Positions 54,245 to 57,401 of a stretch of 57,401 nt of DNA are shown piece after piece (the stretch's first letter is position 1; the number at the start of each line of letters is the position of its first letter). The DNA comes from Candidatus Dadabacteria bacterium. GTDB lineage: Bacteria; Desulfobacterota_D; UBA1144; Nemesobacterales; Nemesobacteraceae. A program made the position numbers and the translations under genes. The notes under the pieces are model-generated. The model saw nothing but the letters and a program-made list of their open reading frames with translations. It was not told the DNA's origin and ran no database searches. The DNA lies in contig VXTZ01000032.1 in NCBI GenBank assembly GCA_009837205.1, forward strand, positions 1 to 57,401, given 5' to 3'.

Positions 54245-55146
54245 CTTCAGAAATCGTATGGGAGGTACCTGAACCGCTTTCCACTCACGATGTCCGCGTG
54301 GACGACGAAACCGTCATTACGCTGCGGCAACATGGAAACCCGTCGGGACCGCGGCTCGTTCTGAGCCACGGCAACGGTCTCGCAACCGACCTTTATTACC
54401 CGTTCTGGTCACTCCTAGTCGACGATTTCGACCTTATAATCTACGATCTCAGAAACCATGGCTGGAACCCGGTAAGCGGTCTTGAAAACCATAGTCTTCC
54501 AACATTGGCTCAGGACAACGACACCATTCTTGAGGCTGTCGACCTTCACTATGGAGCAAAGCCCAGAATAGGTGTGTTCCACTCAGTTGCGGCTCTGGCG
54601 ACTCTGCTATCACCCAAAAAGGGCGGCGACTTTGCAGCCCGGGTCCTGTTCGACCCGCCTGTCTGCAAACCTGGCCGGAGCTTTAAGGATTATGAAGATA
54701 TCGCAAAACGTATGGCCAAAACGATCCGTCAAAGCACAAGTCAGTTTAAAACCACGCAGGAACTTGTGGACATTCTTCCTTACATTCCAGCCTGGCAGCA
54801 CGTGGTGCCAGGGGTATTCGACCTTTACGCAAGAACAACCCTGCGTGAGCGTGCGAATGGAGAGGGGTATGAACCTCGCTGCCCTCCTGAGTACCAGGCG
54901 CAATTAATAGAGTACGCCAGCGCCTTCGCCGTACTCGTGGACTTTCAGTCGCTACTCTGCCCGACAAAGGTCATCGGGGCTGACCCGACCTTGCCATACT
55001 CATACCTGCCGACGCTCGACCTGAGCGATATGTCCACCGTAGATTACGACTTTCTGCCTGACACTACGCACCTTCTTCTTTTGGAAAAGCCGCAGGAATG
55101 CGTCAGGTCCATGCTTGAGTTCATCGAGCCGATTATCACTACGTAA
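54241..55146 (+). CDS. Alpha/beta hydrolase
   Basis: A 301-residue hydrolase. An oxyanion-loop motif SHGNGLATD is near residue 43, the likely nucleophile is Ser115 in GVFHSVAALA (not the strict G-x-S-x-G), and the C-terminal catalytic His lies in PDTTHLLLLEKP. I start at GTG 54241, with GAGGAA 7 bases upstream and a four-base overlap with the PPTase stop. A TTG six bases earlier has poor spacing. As the PKS lacks a thioesterase, this enzyme is a candidate for product release or editing, but that is inference from position. Confidence 0.85.
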   Translation: MTSEIVWEVPEPLSTHDVRVDDETVITLRQHGNPSGPRLVLSHGNGLATDLYYPFWSLLVDDFDLIIYDLRNHGWNPVSGLENHSLPTLAQDNDTILEAVDLHYGAKPRIGVFHSVAALATLLSPKKGGDFAARVLFDPPVCKPGRSFKDYEDIAKRMAKTIRQSTSQFKTTQELVDILPYIPAWQHVVPGVFDLYARTTLRERANGEGYEPRCPPEYQAQLIEYASAFAVLVDFQSLLCPTKVIGADPTLPYSYLPTLDLSDMSTVDYDFLPDTTHLLLLEKPQECVRSMLEFIEPIITT

Positions 55147-55184
55147 ACTCGGCCCCTTCCCTTGCGTTCCAATCCAAGCAGCCG

Positions 55185-56933
55185 TTACGCTTCGACCCGC
55201 ACCGTAACGATATCCATCCCCTGATATTTCCGGTGGCGCACCGATGAGGCATAATGACGCAACAGGCGGAACGATATTTCCCTCTCATCCACGCTTTCGT
55301 CCTCCTCGTTAAGATACGCGAGACGGTCCTCCAAGTTCTTCTCGTCCTCAAGCGTCGAGATGAATTCCATCTCCACCGCCCTACCGTCGGGACGCACGGC
55401 TATGATCAGGCGCGACGTTTTGTCCGTCCCGCTATCCTCGGGATATTCACTGTCCGGCTGCAGCAGGCTCGAGAGCGTCTCCTCGCCCGCCGAACGCAGC
55501 CGCTGGGTCGCCGCCTCGCTCCAGCGCATATCGGCGGCAACTTCCCGCATGAAGGCGTCAATTCGCGGCAGGTCGGAAAAGTCCAATCGGACCTCCAGCT
55601 TCCTAGAACGCGGACTGGTCACATTCAGGAAGATGTTGAGCGCAATCGCCGTTGCCGCGCCCACTGTGATGCCGTTGCCAAGCAGTGTGCCCCATGGGTG
55701 CGCCAGCAAGTTCTCAAGAATGTTTTGTTGCTCGAACCCGACACCAAGCGCAAACGACACGCCTACCACAACGGTCTTTTGAAAATCTAGTCCGTCCCGC
55801 ACAATAGTCTGTATTCCCTCGACAAAAAATATTCCCACGGCAAGTAAGAGAAATGCCCCCATCACCGGATTGGGTATGGTGAGCAGCGCGCCCGTGAACT
55901 TTGGCAGCAATGCCAGTACCAGAAGCATGATCGCTATAACGTATCCCACATTGCGGGCGGCGACTCCCGTCATGTTCACGACCGACGCCGTGAATGACGA
56001 ATATGGCGACGCAGGAGGCGTTCCGGCAAGACCCGACAGCAAAACACCCAGCCCATTTGAGTAGAGCGAGCCTTGGAGCAGCCGAAAATCGGTCGTCCTC
56101 GGTCTGCGCCGCGACACCCGTTGAATCACCACGTTGTCTCCAATGCCTTTGATCGCCTGCACCAAAGTGACAATCAAGAACATCGGCAGCAACGCCCAGA
56201 ATCCGGCAGCCAATGTAAGATCCAACCCTTGGAAACCAACTTGGGGAATGCCGACCCACGGCGCCGCGTACAGCGGCTCTAGGTCATACACTCCCAGCAG
56301 GGCCGCAGCAATGCATCCGGATGCGAATCCGATCAGTATGGACCACGGACGCCAGCGCCGCGGGGCGCGCAGTATCAGCGCCGTGGATACCACCAGCATT
56401 ACCGCAGCTACGAACAGCCCAGCGAATGTCGGCGCATCCTCCGGCACTTCCCCGAATCGATCCAAACAGATGGGCAACACCATCACGGCTATCAGCATAA
56501 GCACTGTGCCTGACACGGTCGGCGTTATCACGCGCCGCAGTTGCGGAAGCCTTGTCGCTATCGCAAAGAAAAAAAGCGCAGACACTACCATCAGGCTGGC
56601 CAGCATCGCCGGTCCTCCCTCATGCAGGGCAAATACCGACAGCGGGATGTAGTTGGGCGTCACTCCCACGACGACCAGATGCCCCGCACCAAATCGACTT
56701 ATCTTGGAGGCTTGCAGCGCGGTGACTATCCCTACGATTATCAGCGCCGAGAATACGGACCAAGTCAGATATGCTTCGTCCTGGCCGGTCGCTAGAACAT
56801 TGATAACCACTATCGAAACTGCGAGCGGCAGCACAAGCACGATGCCCTGTATGGCCACGATGAAAGAGGAGAGCGGCGTGCATTTTTCGTCCGGCTCGTA
56901 GCGGATGTGGTCATTTACAGGGATTGAAGCCAA
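55185..56933 (-). CDS. NCS2 (xanthine/uracil) family permease with RsbW-like C-terminal domain
   Basis: A 582-residue protein. About 430 residues form a many-helix NCS2 core, with the TGTV-like TPTVSGTV segment, KGIGDNVVIQRVSRR, AGTPPASPYSSFTASV and NMTGVAARNVGY blocks. The last 130 residues are soluble: a strand-helix pattern (LDFSDLPRIDAFMREVAADM, AGEETLSSLL, RLIIAVRPDGRAVEMEFIS, MDIVTVRVEA) that resembles anti-sigma/histidine-kinase-like ATPase folds. The usual N-box Asn is not kept. NCS2 members import purines or pyrimidines with protons. The attached domain suggests coupling of transport to regulation. Convergent with the hydrolase gene. Confidence 0.8.
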   Translation of the reverse strand: MASIPVNDHIRYEPDEKCTPLSSFIVAIQGIVLVLPLAVSIVVINVLATGQDEAYLTWSVFSALIIVGIVTALQASKISRFGAGHLVVVGVTPNYIPLSVFALHEGGPAMLASLMVVSALFFFAIATRLPQLRRVITPTVSGTVLMLIAVMVLPICLDRFGEVPEDAPTFAGLFVAAVMLVVSTALILRAPRRWRPWSILIGFASGCIAAALLGVYDLEPLYAAPWVGIPQVGFQGLDLTLAAGFWALLPMFLIVTLVQAIKGIGDNVVIQRVSRRRPRTTDFRLLQGSLYSNGLGVLLSGLAGTPPASPYSSFTASVVNMTGVAARNVGYVIAIMLLVLALLPKFTGALLTIPNPVMGAFLLLAVGIFFVEGIQTIVRDGLDFQKTVVVGVSFALGVGFEQQNILENLLAHPWGTLLGNGITVGAATAIALNIFLNVTSPRSRKLEVRLDFSDLPRIDAFMREVAADMRWSEAATQRLRSAGEETLSSLLQPDSEYPEDSGTDKTSRLIIAVRPDGRAVEMEFISTLEDEKNLEDRLAYLNEEDESVDEREISFRLLRHYASSVRHRKYQGMDIVTVRVEA

Positions 56934-56981
56934 TCCGAACCTCCCAATCAGATTTCATCGCTGGCGTAAAGAGTATCGGTA

Positions 56982-57383
56982 TCAGCTCAGCGTGTTAACC
57001 AGTTTAGCTTCGACGATTCTGTGATCCTGAGTCAAAAGTGTCGCGCCGAGCACACGGGCGGTCGCCACGAGGATGCGGTCCGCCGGATCGCGGTGAAAGG
57101 AATCCGGCAGAGACACTAACTCGGCCGCTATCGCCGGAGAGATGCCATGTCGCCGCACCAGCGGAGGTGCAACCACCTTCTCCAACCACTCCCGGAGGGG
57201 GATCTTCAGGCGAATACGACCCAGACTGTGCAACATCGCCACTTCCCAAAGCGAAATATCGGATACCTGCAACGGCGAGTCGGCATCGGCGGACGCAATA
57301 ACGTCCTGTTGATCCCGAGACAGCCGGCTACGGTCCCCATGCCACCACAGCAGGATATGTGTGTCGAGCAACACATTCTTCAC
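56982..57383 (-). CDS. vapC: PIN-domain toxin (VapC-like)
   Basis: The product is a PIN ribonuclease of about 133 residues. The acidic site is visible: the first Asp in VLLDTHILLWW, Glu in ISLWEVAML, Asp pairs in DPADRILVATA and a final Asp in LTQDHRIVEA. I start at GTG 57383 because the family begins K-x-LLDTH. The frame also stays open to a GTG at 57398 and to the window edge. An antitoxin gene (vapB type) would be expected just beyond the edge. VapC toxins cut tRNA or rRNA when free of antitoxin. Confidence 0.85.
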   Translation of the reverse strand: MKNVLLDTHILLWWHGDRSRLSRDQQDVIASADADSPLQVSDISLWEVAMLHSLGRIRLKIPLREWLEKVVAPPLVRRHGISPAIAAELVSLPDSFHRDPADRILVATARVLGATLLTQDHRIVEAKLVNTLS

Positions 57384-57401
57384 TTCAGGCTGTCCCACTG
57401 C

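Overview
This window looks like a chromosomal stretch from an uncultivated Gram-negative bacterium. It encodes an outer-membrane porin, LolA, an ExbB/ExbD motor, lipid-phosphate and peptidoglycan enzymes, and many single-copy housekeeping genes. I cannot name the lineage from sequence alone. CarD together with GlnE, the split NADH-dehydrogenase genes and a PKS of the kind described from marine-sponge symbionts make a sponge-associated or marine uncultured phylum plausible, but that is inference. No rRNA, tRNA, CRISPR array or recognisable insertion sequence was seen.

Layout. 1-9.2 kb: the 3' end of a repeat-containing surface protein with a C-terminal sorting-type tail, an exbB-exbD-BASS-EamA transporter run, D-Ala-D-Ala ligase, a LysM lytic transglycosylase, two tandem Ogg2-type DNA glycosylases (the second without its catalytic lysine) and a PIG-L deacetylase. 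9.4-15.6 kb: a phosphate-type porin bracketed by a 14-bp inverted repeat, gatB, a SulP transporter gene broken by one in-frame amber codon, and nuoF. 15.7-28.3 kb: L-2-hydroxyglutarate oxidase, carD, a phosphodiesterase-like enzyme, glnE, priA, an orphan amino-acid-type binding protein, ilvB and tsaB. 28.4-40.0 kb: recA, cinA and pgpA on the minus strand; then parA-parB, purS-purQ, a tusA-cysM-JAMM cysteine cassette, nuoN, ftsK and lolA on the plus strand. Most of these are tightly packed, with 1-14 base overlaps that suggest translational coupling.

From about 40.1 kb the character changes. Base composition becomes GC-richer, arginine codons shift from AGA/AGG towards CGN, and the genes are accessory: a PD-(D/E)XK-like protein, a voltage-gated-type K+ channel with an altered selectivity filter, a 10.4-kb PKS gene, a stand-alone ACP, an Sfp-type phosphopantetheinyl transferase, an alpha/beta hydrolase, an NCS2 permease with a soluble C-terminal domain, and a PIN toxin at the edge.

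The PKS cluster is the most unusual system. One protein carries a complete reducing, C-methylating module (KS-AT-DH-MT-psiKR-ER-KR-ACP). A second KS-AT pair follows and then stops. That second pair is a duplicate of the first, but its KS has Tyr in place of the His of the GHLE motif. Its AT has lost the catalytic Ser and about 70 residues that include the catalytic His. With its own ACP (strong promoter and ribosome site), PPTase and hydrolase, the locus looks like a self-contained maker of a methyl-branched, largely reduced acyl chain, with an appended pseudo-KS-AT whose role (scaffold, length control or transfer) is unknown.
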